Source: Streptomyces hygroscopicus subsp. hygroscopicus (GTDB taxonomy: Bacteria > Actinomycetota > Actinomycetes > Streptomycetales > Streptomycetaceae). Taken from it: a DNA stretch of 64,000 nt. Positions 16,767 through 24,647 of this stretch are shown here, in pieces. Under the pieces are notes generated by a model. It was not told where the DNA came from. It worked only from the letters and a program-made list of their open reading frames with translations, and searched no databases. The position numbers were made by a program, and so were the translations under genes. Every line of letters starts with the position of its first letter. The stretch's first letter is position 1. The stretch lies in assembly GCF_001553455.1 (NCBI RefSeq), contig NZ_BBOX01000009.1:46875-110874 (forward strand), read 5' to 3'.

Positions 16767-18059
16767 ATGCCCAGGTTTATGCTGTTCGGGGAAGGCAACG
16801 CGAAGGAACAGGCGTTCTGCGAGCAAAGCTGGCGGGTTGGAGCTCGCGCCGATGACTTGCTGTGCTGCATGTACGGTCGGAACCACTACCTTGAGCGAAA
16901 CTCGCGGACGGTACGCGTCAGTGGCGTCGATGAAGCGATTTCGGTCGGCAGGGCGCGCGGTGTGGACACGATTGTCATGCTGGCGATCGAGCAATTCGAG
17001 GCCGGTCATGTCGAGATCTTCCAGAGCGCCGGTTTCCGGGTGTTCGGCGTGTCCGCCTCGGCAACCTTCCTGGAGAACAGCAAAGTCCAGGCGAAAGCGT
17101 TCATGAAGCGACACGGGGTAGCGTCCGCGCCCAGCGTCCCGTTTGGTGACGCCGCCGAGGCGGAGAGGTTTTTGGTCAAAAACTGGGCGCACAGGCGATT
17201 CGTTGTCAAAGCAAGCTGCTATTTAAGTGATATTAAATTTAGCTGCACCGTTCCAGACACCCTCGAAGAGGCGATCGAGGCCGTCCGCCGACTCTCCGGT
17301 CATCTTGCGGAGATGGGAGCCCCCGCGGACATGGTTTTGGAAGAGAGGGTCGAGGGACGTGAATTTTCCGTTCATGTCCTGGTCGATGGAGCCGACTACA
17401 GAGTTCTCCCGATGATCAGGGACTACAAACAACTTCTGGAAGGCAACAAGGGCCCCAATACGGCGGGGATCGGATCTATTGCCGTGGCGACCGACTGGGA
17501 CCGGGATCTGATGGCCGATTTACAGTCGAGAGTCATACAACCGACCATAGACGGGTTGTTGCGCGAGGGCATTGAGTACAAGTTCATTCTCTATATCGGC
17601 GTCATGATGACACACGACGGCCCGATCGCGCTCGAGTACAACGTGCGGCCGGGCACTCCGGAGTTTCCGACTCTGCTGGCGCTGGCGAAGACGAGCGGAC
17701 TGGAGATGGTCGAGGCGATCCACGACGGCAAGCTCGGATCACTGGATCTCGAGTGGGAAGACGACGAACCCTGCTCCGTTGCCGTCACGCTGACCACGTC
17801 CGGGTACCCCCTGTCAGCCGATGGACTCGGCGAGCCGATATTCGGTCTCGAAGAACTGGATGACGATGTGTGGCCGCTCGCGGAATATATGCCGGCGGAC
17901 CCGGTGCCCATCGCGTCGAACGGTAGGGTACTGACCCTCGTCGCACGCGGGAAGTCGTTTCAAGAGGCTCGGGGCCGGGTTTATCGAAACGTCGACAGAA
18001 TACGGTTTCGAGGACGTTACTGCCGACGGGACATCGGCGACCTGGTTGCGCTCGAATAG
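16767..18059 (+). CDS. PurD (GAR synthetase)-like ATP-grasp ligase
   Basis: A 430-aa paralogue of phosphoribosylamine-glycine ligase. It begins MLFGEGNAKEQAF in place of PurD's GxGGREHA loop. VLPMIRDYKQLLEGNKGPNTAGIG matches the PurD core where the housekeeping enzyme has QDHKR...GDxGPNTGGMG (only part quoted). LEYNVRPGTPE matches EYNVRFGDPE, with the metal-binding Glu and Asn. The ATP loop is degenerate (KASCYLSDIKFS rather than KxxGLAxGKGV). It presumably joins a carboxylate to an amine, perhaps an amino-sugar-type amine given PurD's natural substrate and the SIS protein across the promoter. Two TTA codons (17223-17225 and 17520-17522) and visibly lower GC than its neighbours suggest bldA control and recent acquisition. 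GAGGAATTC is the ribosome site. Confidence 0.85.
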   Translation: MPRFMLFGEGNAKEQAFCEQSWRVGARADDLLCCMYGRNHYLERNSRTVRVSGVDEAISVGRARGVDTIVMLAIEQFEAGHVEIFQSAGFRVFGVSASATFLENSKVQAKAFMKRHGVASAPSVPFGDAAEAERFLVKNWAHRRFVVKASCYLSDIKFSCTVPDTLEEAIEAVRRLSGHLAEMGAPADMVLEERVEGREFSVHVLVDGADYRVLPMIRDYKQLLEGNKGPNTAGIGSIAVATDWDRDLMADLQSRVIQPTIDGLLREGIEYKFILYIGVMMTHDGPIALEYNVRPGTPEFPTLLALAKTSGLEMVEAIHDGKLGSLDLEWEDDEPCSVAVTLTTSGYPLSADGLGEPIFGLEELDDDVWPLAEYMPADPVPIASNGRVLTLVARGKSFQEARGRVYRNVDRIRFRGRYCRRDIGDLVALE

Positions 18060-18197
18060 CCGCGCGATGCTCTGGTGCCCGGCCCTCGGGCGGGTTACCG
18101 CGTCGGAAGTACGGCACGGCTGCCGCGGGTGAGCGTGCACCGCTTCGGCGCTGCGCGCCACAGCCTGACGGCCGGTGGCGACGCGACACATGCCGGG

Positions 18198-18240
18198 AAC
18201 AGCGGCAGAACAGCGGCAAAACAGTGGCAGAACTGTGGCA
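18198..18240 (+). repeat. Four phased direct repeats (about 11 bp) upstream of the exporter
   Basis: AACAGCGGCAG, AACAGCGGCAAA, ACAGTGGCAG and AACTGTGGCA follow one another, repeating CAGYGGCA about every 11 bp, one helical turn. They end 36 bp before the MFS start codon. Direct repeats at 11-bp phasing are the known binding pattern of SARP-type pathway activators in Streptomyces. They could also bind another OmpR-fold regulator. No regulator gene of that type lies in this window. Confidence 0.55.
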
Positions 18241-18276
18241 TAAGAGGACAGCGCAAACGCGTGAGAGAAAGGCCGC

Positions 18277-19533
18277 ATGTCCAGATCCGGTGACACCCCA
18301 AAGTCCATGGCCCGGCCGCGTCGCATGATTTTCATGGTGCTGACCGCAATGTCGGTGCTTCCGGTGACGATCTATGTGCCGGCACTTCCCGATATTGCGG
18401 ACGACTTCGAGACCAGCTATACGCTGGTGAATCTTTCGGTTGCCGGGTATGCGATTGCCACCGCCCTGACCGAAGCTGTTTCGGGCGTTCTGTCGGATCG
18501 GTACGGGCGTCGGCCGGTTGCCCTGGCATCTGTTTCGATCTTCATCGGCGCGTCTGTCGGCTGTGCGCTGGCGCCCACTATCGAAGTGTTCCTGGTGTGC
18601 CGCACGGCCCAGGCGGCGATCGCTGCATGTTTTTCGGTGGCAATGGTCGTCATCAAGGAGACGTCGAGTGGGCGTGCGGCGGTCAAGGAAATTGGCTTCG
18701 CGGGAATGGGATGGGCGCTGGCCCCGATGTGTGGGCCCACGTTGGGCGGGGTTCTGAACGAGCTGTTCGGATGGCGTACGATCTTCGTCGTCCTCGCGAT
18801 CCTCGGCGGAGCGGTTCTCATGGCGTCGGTGCGGCAGCTGAGAGAAACATCCGGCTCATCGGGAACCTCCAAGGGAAACCTTCTCGCCTCGTTTCGACGA
18901 GTGCTGGCTTCGCCTCGGTTCTGGGCCTACACGCTCTGTATGGCCTGCTCGACAGGGACGCTCTATGTGTTCCTGGGGGGTGCGCCCTTGGCCATGAGCG
19001 GCCACTTAGGCGGATCGAGTGTGGCGTTGGGCCTTTACATGGCCATGGTTCCGGGCGGATTCGTCGTGGGCAGCTACCTGACCGGAATCTGTGGTTCTCG
19101 ATTCTTCAGAAGTCACCTGCTCGTCTGTGCGCGCGTCGTGACGTGCGGGGGGTTGTTGGCCGGTTTGCTCCTCGCGACGCTGAGTGAGATTCAACCTCTT
19201 CCGTTCTTTGTTTCCTGCATGTTCATTGGCATAGGAAACGGCCTGACCACACCTGTCGTCAATACGGGAGTGATGTCTGAGCGCGATGATCTCGCGGGGA
19301 CTGCGACAGGTCTGTCCGCCGCCATGTCAATTGGAGGTGGCGCATTGATCTCCTCTGTCGCGGGTGCTTCTCTTGGCGGTACGAGTTCAGTCCGTGTCCT
19401 GCTGGGTTTGTTGCTGACGTCGGCATCACTCGCCTTGGTGGCGGCGCTGTTCGCCGCCCTGGTTGACCGACAGCCTCACGCGCGCTCAGCGGCAGGAGGC
19501 AGCCGAGCGGTTCGTGCGCGGGAAGAAGGCTGA
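18277..19533 (+). CDS. MFS drug exporter (Bcr/CflA type, DHA1)
   Basis: A 418-aa protein with about 12 hydrophobic segments. The motif SDRYGRRPVALAS between segments 2 and 3 is MFS motif A, and ALAPMCGPTLGGVL in segment 5 is motif C of drug antiporters. N-terminal IYVPALPDIA is the Bcr/CflA signature. It lies 217 bp after the PurD-like gene on the same strand behind phased repeats, with GAGAGAAAGG before the ATG. It carries a TTA codon at 19006-19008. It likely exports the cluster's product and gives self-resistance. Confidence 0.9.
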   Translation: MSRSGDTPKSMARPRRMIFMVLTAMSVLPVTIYVPALPDIADDFETSYTLVNLSVAGYAIATALTEAVSGVLSDRYGRRPVALASVSIFIGASVGCALAPTIEVFLVCRTAQAAIAACFSVAMVVIKETSSGRAAVKEIGFAGMGWALAPMCGPTLGGVLNELFGWRTIFVVLAILGGAVLMASVRQLRETSGSSGTSKGNLLASFRRVLASPRFWAYTLCMACSTGTLYVFLGGAPLAMSGHLGGSSVALGLYMAMVPGGFVVGSYLTGICGSRFFRSHLLVCARVVTCGGLLAGLLLATLSEIQPLPFFVSCMFIGIGNGLTTPVVNTGVMSERDDLAGTATGLSAAMSIGGGALISSVAGASLGGTSSVRVLLGLLLTSASLALVAALFAALVDRQPHARSAAGGSRAVRAREEG

Positions 19534-20165
19534 TGGCCGCGTTGCCACCGCGGCGATCGGCCAGCCACCAGGCCCGGGTCCGTCTTCCGTCGCGCTTTCT
19601 CCCGTACCGCCGGCGCGGCGGAGGACGGCGGCGCGGAGGGTGGCGGCGCGGCCACACCCGGGGCGGGCACGGCCCGCAGTGAGGCGTGCTCGCCACTGCC
19701 AGGGGCCGTCCGCGTGCCGTACCCACGAGCCGGTGGGGAGCGTGCGGTGCCCACGCTCGCCGACCTCACGGATCCCGTCCGGGACGCCCCGGCCACCGCC
19801 CCGCTGAGCGGTATCCGGGGCATCCGAGGCCACCGCCCCGTCGGGCGTGGCCGCCCCGCCCGGCGCCGCCCCCCACCCGCGCGGCGCTCGGGGACGTGGC
19901 CGTCCCTGGTGCGGAGGCATCGGCGGACGCGAGGTGGGCCCCGTCCGGGCGTAGCCGGTGGCCAGCCAGCCAGCCGACGGGGATCCGCCGTCGCCCTCGC
20001 CGATGCCGAGGCCACGCGACGCGCCCGTGCGGCCCGACGCCGCCTACGGTGAGCATCACCCCTGCCCGGCGTCCGTCGCGGCTTCGGCCCCGCGGCCGGC
20101 GGGATCACCCGGGCGCGTGCGGGCGACGGGGCGAACGCGGCCGTATCCGTGGCCGGTTCGGGGTG
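19534..20165. other. Intergenic, 632 bp, no gene supported
   Basis: Between the convergent MFS exporter and HPr genes. Very GC-rich with several overlapping open frames on both strands, all alanine/arginine/proline-rich without ribosome sites. One minus-strand stretch near 19715-19780 (GSWVRHADGPWQW) has some protein-like character and may be a remnant, but nothing around it continues the reading frame. Probably the right boundary of the biosynthetic cluster. Confidence 0.45.
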
Positions 20166-20444
20166 TCAGCCCTCGTCTCCGGCGTCGTGGTCGCGGCTGA
20201 GCAGCACCGCCAGTTCCTCCAGGGCGGTTTCGGCGCCTTCGCCTTCGGCGGCCAGTACCACCGAGTCGCCATGGGCGGCGCCCAGCGCCAGCACGGACAG
20301 CAGGCTCCGTGCGTCGACGGGGTCCCGGCCGTCGCGGGCGATGGTCACCTTCACCGGCTGCTTGGCGGCGGTCTGGACGAACACGGTCGCGGGCCGGGCG
20401 TGCAGCCCGCTGCGGGAACCGATGGCGACGATGCGCTGGGGCAT
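20166..20444 (-). CDS. ptsH: HPr-family PTS phosphocarrier
   Basis: A 92-aa HPr. The phosphorylated His is in SGLHARPATVF (about residue 15), and SLLSVLALGAAHGD matches the Ser46 region helix. AAAGGAG lies before the ATG at 20442-20444. HPr carries phosphate from enzyme I to the sugar-specific EIIA, here presumably the EIIA at 23615. It is downstream of transketolase (65-bp gap), and both are driven from the divergent GntR promoter. Streptomyces normally keep a general ptsH elsewhere, so this may be a dedicated copy. Confidence 0.92.
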   Translation of the reverse strand: MPQRIVAIGSRSGLHARPATVFVQTAAKQPVKVTIARDGRDPVDARSLLSVLALGAAHGDSVVLAAEGEGAETALEELAVLLSRDHDAGDEG

Positions 20445-20509
20445 GACGGATGCTCCTTTGACTGGGGGAGTGACGGAGGGAAGGGGTGGCTCAGGAGGGC
20501 GGCCGCGGG

Positions 20510-22600
20510 TCACGGCCGCGCGCTCGCGAGTGATGCCAACGCGGCGGCCACGACGGCGTCCTCGGTCATGCCGACCGACGCCATCGCCTGCTGCGCGGGG
20601 GCGGAGGTGCCGAAGCCCTCGACGGTCACGGCCCGGCCGTGCTCGCCGAGCAAGTCGTGCCAGCCGAAGGCGCACCCGGCCTCGACGACGACACGGGCGC
20701 GGACCGAGGGCGGGAGCACCGCGTCCCGGTAGGCGGCGTCCTGTTCGGTGAACCACTCCTTGCACGGAACGGACACCACCCGGGCCGCCACGCCCCGCCG
20801 GGCGAGCGTGTCCGCGGCCGCCAGGGCGAGTGACACCTCACTGCCGCTGGCCATGAGGACCACGTCCACGGCGTCCACGGCGCCGGCCACCACGTAGGCA
20901 CCGCGGGCCACTCCGGCACGGACCTCGTCCGCCGGGACCGGCAACACCGGCAGTGCCTGACGGGCCAGGGCCAGTCCGACCGGCCCCGGGCGGTCGAGTG
21001 CGCTCAGCCACGCGGCCGCGGTCTCGGTGGCATCGGCCGGGCGGACCACCGACAGCCCCGGCATGGCCCGCAGCGCGGCGAGGTGTTCCACCGGCTGGTG
21101 GGTGGGGCCGTCCGCGCCGAGGGCCACGGAGTCGTGGGACCAGACGTGGACCACCGGGAGCTTCATCAGGGCGGCGAGTCTCAGGGACGGCCGCTGGTAG
21201 TCGCTGAACACCAGGAAGGTGCCGGCGAACGGGGTGTCGTAGCCGATGAGGGAGATGCCGTTCAGCGCGGCGGCCATCGCGTGTTCGCGTACCCCCCAGT
21301 GGATGTTGCGGCCGCTCAGGCCCTGTCCGCCCGCCTCGTCGGCCGGGAGGAACGAACCACCGGACGCGATGGTCGTGCGGTTGCTGTCGCCGAGGTCGGC
21401 CGAGCCGCCCCACAGCCGCGGCAGCGCCTCGGCCAGGGACTGGATGACCTTCCCCGAGGCGTCCCGCGGTGCGACCAGGGTTCCCGGCTCGAACACCGGG
21501 AGCGCCCCGGCGACCGCGGCGGGGTCCACGGGCCGGATGGCCTGTGCGCGGGCCCGCGCACGCTCGGGGTGGGCGGCCGCCCATGCGGCGAACGCGGTGT
21601 CCCAGGCGCGGTGCAGTTCGGCACCCCGGGCGACGGCGCGCCTGGTGTGCCGCAACACCGCCTCCGGAACGGTGAACGGCTCGCCGGTGACGCCCAGCCG
21701 GGCCTTGACCGCCGCGGCTTCGGCCGCCCCCAGGGGAGCGCCGTGCGAGGCGGCGGTGTTGACCGCGTTGGGGGCGGGAAAGGCGATCTGCGACTTCAGC
21801 GCGATGAGGCTGGGCCGCCCGGTGTGGGCGCGGGCGGTGGTCAGCGCGGTGTCGAGTGCGTCGATGTCGATGTCGCCGTCGGCGGCGAGGCCCACGGTCT
21901 GGACGAACCAGCCCTGGGCGGCGAAGCGGGCGGCGGTGTCCTCACGGGTCGTCAGGTCCGTGGACCCCTCGATCTGGATGGAGTTGTCGTCCCAGATCAC
22001 CACCAGGTTGTCCAGGCGGTGGCGTCCGGCGAGGGCCCCGGCCTCGTAGGAGATGCCCTCCTGGAGGTCGCCGTCGGAGCACAGCACCCATACGGTGCGG
22101 TCGGGAAGGCCGGCCGTATCGGCCCCGGCCAGCCGGCCCTGGTCCCGTTTCAGGGCCATGGCCATGCCGACGGCGGTGGCAACGCCCTGGCCCAGCGGCC
22201 CGGTCGTGGTTTCCACGCCGACGGTGTGCCCGTACTCGGGGTGGCCCGGGGTCAGGGAGCCGAGCTGCCGGAAGCGCCGCAGGTCGTCCCGTTCGAGGCG
22301 GTAGCCGGTGAGGTGGAGTTGGGTGTACTGGAGGATGCTCGCGTGGCCGCAGGAGAGCACGAACCGGTCGCGTCCCTCCCATGTGGCGTCCGCGGGGTCG
22401 TGCCGTATGTGGCGCTGGAACAGCAGATGGGCCACGGGAGCCAGCGCCAGCGCGGTGCCCGGGTGGCCGGAGCCGGCCGCCTCGACGGCGTCCACGGTCA
22501 GGGCTCGTGCCACGGCGATGGCCCGCTCATCCGCCCTGTCGAGCACGCGCCCGGCCCGGCGGGGGGAGGGCGTGGCCGGCTGCTCTGTCGCGAAGGTCAC
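20510..22600 (-). CDS. tkt: Transketolase
   Basis: A 696-aa transketolase of full length. SGHPGTALALAPVAHLLF, the thiamine-diphosphate motif around CSDGDLQEGISYEAGALAG...NSIQIEG, and the pyrimidine domain with WGVREHAMAAALNGI are visible. The start is GTG at 22598-22600 with AAGGAG 6 nt upstream. It transfers two-carbon units between pentose and hexose phosphates. Next to an ascorbate-type PTS it would handle the pentose phosphate made from the imported compound. This is likely an accessory copy, not the housekeeping one. The operator element at 22623-22637 is directly upstream. Confidence 0.95.
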   Translation of the reverse strand: MTFATEQPATPSPRRAGRVLDRADERAIAVARALTVDAVEAAGSGHPGTALALAPVAHLLFQRHIRHDPADATWEGRDRFVLSCGHASILQYTQLHLTGYRLERDDLRRFRQLGSLTPGHPEYGHTVGVETTTGPLGQGVATAVGMAMALKRDQGRLAGADTAGLPDRTVWVLCSDGDLQEGISYEAGALAGRHRLDNLVVIWDDNSIQIEGSTDLTTREDTAARFAAQGWFVQTVGLAADGDIDIDALDTALTTARAHTGRPSLIALKSQIAFPAPNAVNTAASHGAPLGAAEAAAVKARLGVTGEPFTVPEAVLRHTRRAVARGAELHRAWDTAFAAWAAAHPERARARAQAIRPVDPAAVAGALPVFEPGTLVAPRDASGKVIQSLAEALPRLWGGSADLGDSNRTTIASGGSFLPADEAGGQGLSGRNIHWGVREHAMAAALNGISLIGYDTPFAGTFLVFSDYQRPSLRLAALMKLPVVHVWSHDSVALGADGPTHQPVEHLAALRAMPGLSVVRPADATETAAAWLSALDRPGPVGLALARQALPVLPVPADEVRAGVARGAYVVAGAVDAVDVVLMASGSEVSLALAAADTLARRGVAARVVSVPCKEWFTEQDAAYRDAVLPPSVRARVVVEAGCAFGWHDLLGEHGRAVTVEGFGTSAPAQQAMASVGMTEDAVVAAALASLASARP

Positions 22601-22622
22601 GGAGACTCCTTGGAGAGGTCAT

Positions 22623-22637
22623 GACGTCATGATGACT
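22623..22637 (-). promoter_or_regulatory. GntR operator candidate, copy 1
   Basis: GACGTCATGATGACT, the reverse complement of the element at 22799-22813. It lies 23 bp upstream of the transketolase start codon. The core TCATGA/GTCATGATGAC dyad is typical in size for GntR/HutC regulators. Confidence 0.75.
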
Positions 22638-22798
22638 TCGGAAACGTAGCCGACATGTCCGTGCGTGCACCAGGGATCTCCCGGGAGGCGAACCTCACAG
22701 CTCAGCTGAAGGGCGGAGGGGGAAGATCCAGTACAGAGACGTCGGCGGGCCCTCGTATTTCGCTTTGGTTTCGGCTATTGACGCGTTCAGCAACCTGT

Positions 22799-22813
22799 AG
22801 TCATCATGACGTC
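22799..22813 (+). promoter_or_regulatory. GntR operator candidate, copy 2
   Basis: AGTCATCATGACGTC, a perfect 15-bp inverted copy of 22623-22637. It is 35 bp upstream of the start of the GntR regulator and would allow autoregulation plus control of the PTS genes. Confidence 0.75.
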
Positions 22814-22847
22814 TCGACGACATATGAACTCGATGAGGAGATCAGGG

Positions 22848-23576
22848 ATGGCGGGGCACAAGTACGCGCAAGTGCGTGACCACCTTCTGCACCGCATCCG
22901 TGACCTCCCCGTGGGCGGACAGCTGCCCGCCGAGAGCGTGCTGTGCGCGGAGTACGAAGTGAGCCGCATCACACTGCGCCGTGCGGTGGACGAACTGGTC
23001 CAGGATGGATACCTCGTGCGCGAGCACGGCCGTGGCACCTTCGTGACCCACCCGCGCTACCACCTGAAGCACCGCGAGCGGTTCGTCAACGAGGTCACCG
23101 GCTTCCACACCCAGCTATCCCGCCAGGGGCACACCGTCACCTCCGAGGTGGTCGCCCAGGAGCGGATACGGGCCGGGGCCCGGCTGGCGGCCGCGCTCGA
23201 CATCAGCCGGGCCGCATCGGTCATCCGGCTGGAGCGGCTGCGCCGGGTCAACGGAGTGGTGCACCATCTGGCCGAGTCGTTCGTGCCGGAGGAGCGGTTC
23301 CCGGATGTCCTGACCACCGACTTCACCTCCACCTCGCTCTACGCCTATCTGCGCGCCCACCACGATCTGCTGCTCGCCCGCAACGAGATCGTGGTCGGCC
23401 TGCACATCTGCGACGAGCGCGAGGCGGGCCTGCTCGGCGTGGCCGAAGGGTCGCCGCTGCTGCTGGCCACCTCATGTGTCTTCGAACCGGGTGGGAAACC
23501 GGTCATCCACGGCACATCGAAATTCCTCCCCGAGACCGCGGAACTCTCCTTCGACATCGTCGCCGATGTCGAGTAG
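22848..23576 (+). CDS. GntR-family (HutC/UTRA) regulator
   Basis: A 242-aa regulator. The N-terminal winged helix has YAQVRDHLLHRI...LPAESVLCAEYEVSRITLRRAV and the wing YLVREHGRGTFV. The UTRA effector domain follows (LERLRRVNGVVHHLAESFV to the end). I chose the ATG at 22848 because GAGGAG lies 8 nt upstream; two earlier in-frame ATGs overlap the operator. It is divergent from transketolase/HPr and 38 bp ahead of EIIA. Its ligand is probably a sugar phosphate of the imported compound. Confidence 0.92.
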   Translation: MAGHKYAQVRDHLLHRIRDLPVGGQLPAESVLCAEYEVSRITLRRAVDELVQDGYLVREHGRGTFVTHPRYHLKHRERFVNEVTGFHTQLSRQGHTVTSEVVAQERIRAGARLAAALDISRAASVIRLERLRRVNGVVHHLAESFVPEERFPDVLTTDFTSTSLYAYLRAHHDLLLARNEIVVGLHICDEREAGLLGVAEGSPLLLATSCVFEPGGKPVIHGTSKFLPETAELSFDIVADVE

Positions 23577-23614
23577 GGCTCTCCACCGGCCTTGGAACAA
23601 CCCTGTAGGTGCAC

Positions 23615-24070
23615 ATGCTGAGTGATCTCCTGACCGAGGAGAAGATACGTTTCTCCTCGGACAAGCTGAACTGGCGGGACGCCGTGACCCAGGTCGCCCG
23701 GCCGCTCCTCGACGCGGGTGACATCACCCCCGGCTACGTCCAGGCCATGCTGGAGTCGATCGCGGCCGGCGGAACGTACATCGATCTGGGCCACGGCATC
23801 GCGCTGGCCCACGCACGGCCCGAGAAGGGGGCCCTGCGCACCGCCGTCTCGATGCTCCGGCTCGCGGAGCCCGCCCCGCTGCTCGACCAGCCGGAGCACG
23901 CGGTCGACCTCTACTTCTGCTTCGCGGCCGTCGACGCCGAGGCGCATATGAGCGCCATGGCGTCCCTCGCCCGCATCCTCTCGGACGTCCGGACCCGTCA
24001 AGCGCTGCGCGACGCCTCCTCAGCGCCCGATGTCATCAAGTTGATCACTCAGTTCGAGGAGTCCCGATGA
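23615..24070 (+). CDS. PTS EIIA, ascorbate/mannitol type
   Basis: A 151-aa EIIA domain. The phospho-accepting His lies in IDLGHGIALAHARPEKGA. Length and fold fit the PtsN/MtlA/UlaC superfamily. The ATG at 23615 is preferred over an ATG two codons earlier; TGTAGGTG gives a weak site. Its stop overlaps the EIIB start as ATGA, so the two are coupled. It takes phosphate from HPr and passes it to EIIB. Confidence 0.9.
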   Translation: MLSDLLTEEKIRFSSDKLNWRDAVTQVARPLLDAGDITPGYVQAMLESIAAGGTYIDLGHGIALAHARPEKGALRTAVSMLRLAEPAPLLDQPEHAVDLYFCFAAVDAEAHMSAMASLARILSDVRTRQALRDASSAPDVIKLITQFEESR

Positions 24071-24348
24071 AGTTTCTGGCCATGTGCAGCACCGGACTCG
24101 GCAGCAGTTTCATGGTGCGCATGAACATCGAGACCATCGTCGGTGAGCTGGGGCTCTCGGACGTCACGGTCGAGCACTCCGACATCAGCTCGGCCGGACC
24201 GGGCAGCGCCGATGTGTTCTTCGTGGCGAAGGACCTGGAGGACGCCGCTCAGGGCCTGGGCGACGTGGTTGTCCTCAACAGCATCATCGACATGGACGAA
24301 CTGCGTGAAGCGGTGAAGTCCGCCGCCGCCCGGCACGGGCTGCTCTGA
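24067..24348 (+). CDS. PTS EIIB, ascorbate/galactitol type
   Basis: A 93-aa EIIB. MKFLAMCSTGLGSSFMVRM holds the phosphorylated Cys in the usual P-loop-like CxTGxGSS motif. It starts in an ATGA overlap with EIIA. It hands phosphate to the sugar bound by EIIC. A 299-bp gap with no gene separates it from EIIC, longer than expected inside a PTS operon. Confidence 0.92.
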   Translation: MKFLAMCSTGLGSSFMVRMNIETIVGELGLSDVTVEHSDISSAGPGSADVFFVAKDLEDAAQGLGDVVVLNSIIDMDELREAVKSAAARHGLL

Positions 24349-24647
24349 CCCGCACCCACCCGTTCGTCCCGGCGCGGCGCGGCCCGATGTGGCGGCGCCC
24401 GCCCCACCGCACATCGGGCAGCCACCGCCCATGCGCCCTGGGCCCGCGGCACACCGCGTGCACCACCGTCATGCGCACTCCCCGCGCAACCCTGCGCATC
24501 CCGGCCCGCAGCACTCGACGTCCCCCTTCCCCGTCGATCACGGGCCGCGCCACCGCCCGTCCGGCCGTGCGCCCTCCCGCCGCTCACCCCGGCATCCACC
24601 GTTCCCCGCCGTCACGGCCTCGTCGTGCCCGAAGAGAGGCGTTGTCA

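Noticed and set aside
16307..16870. 187-codon minus-strand frame across the divergent promoter
   Set aside because: Overlaps the start of the PurD-like gene, no ribosome site, no family resemblance.
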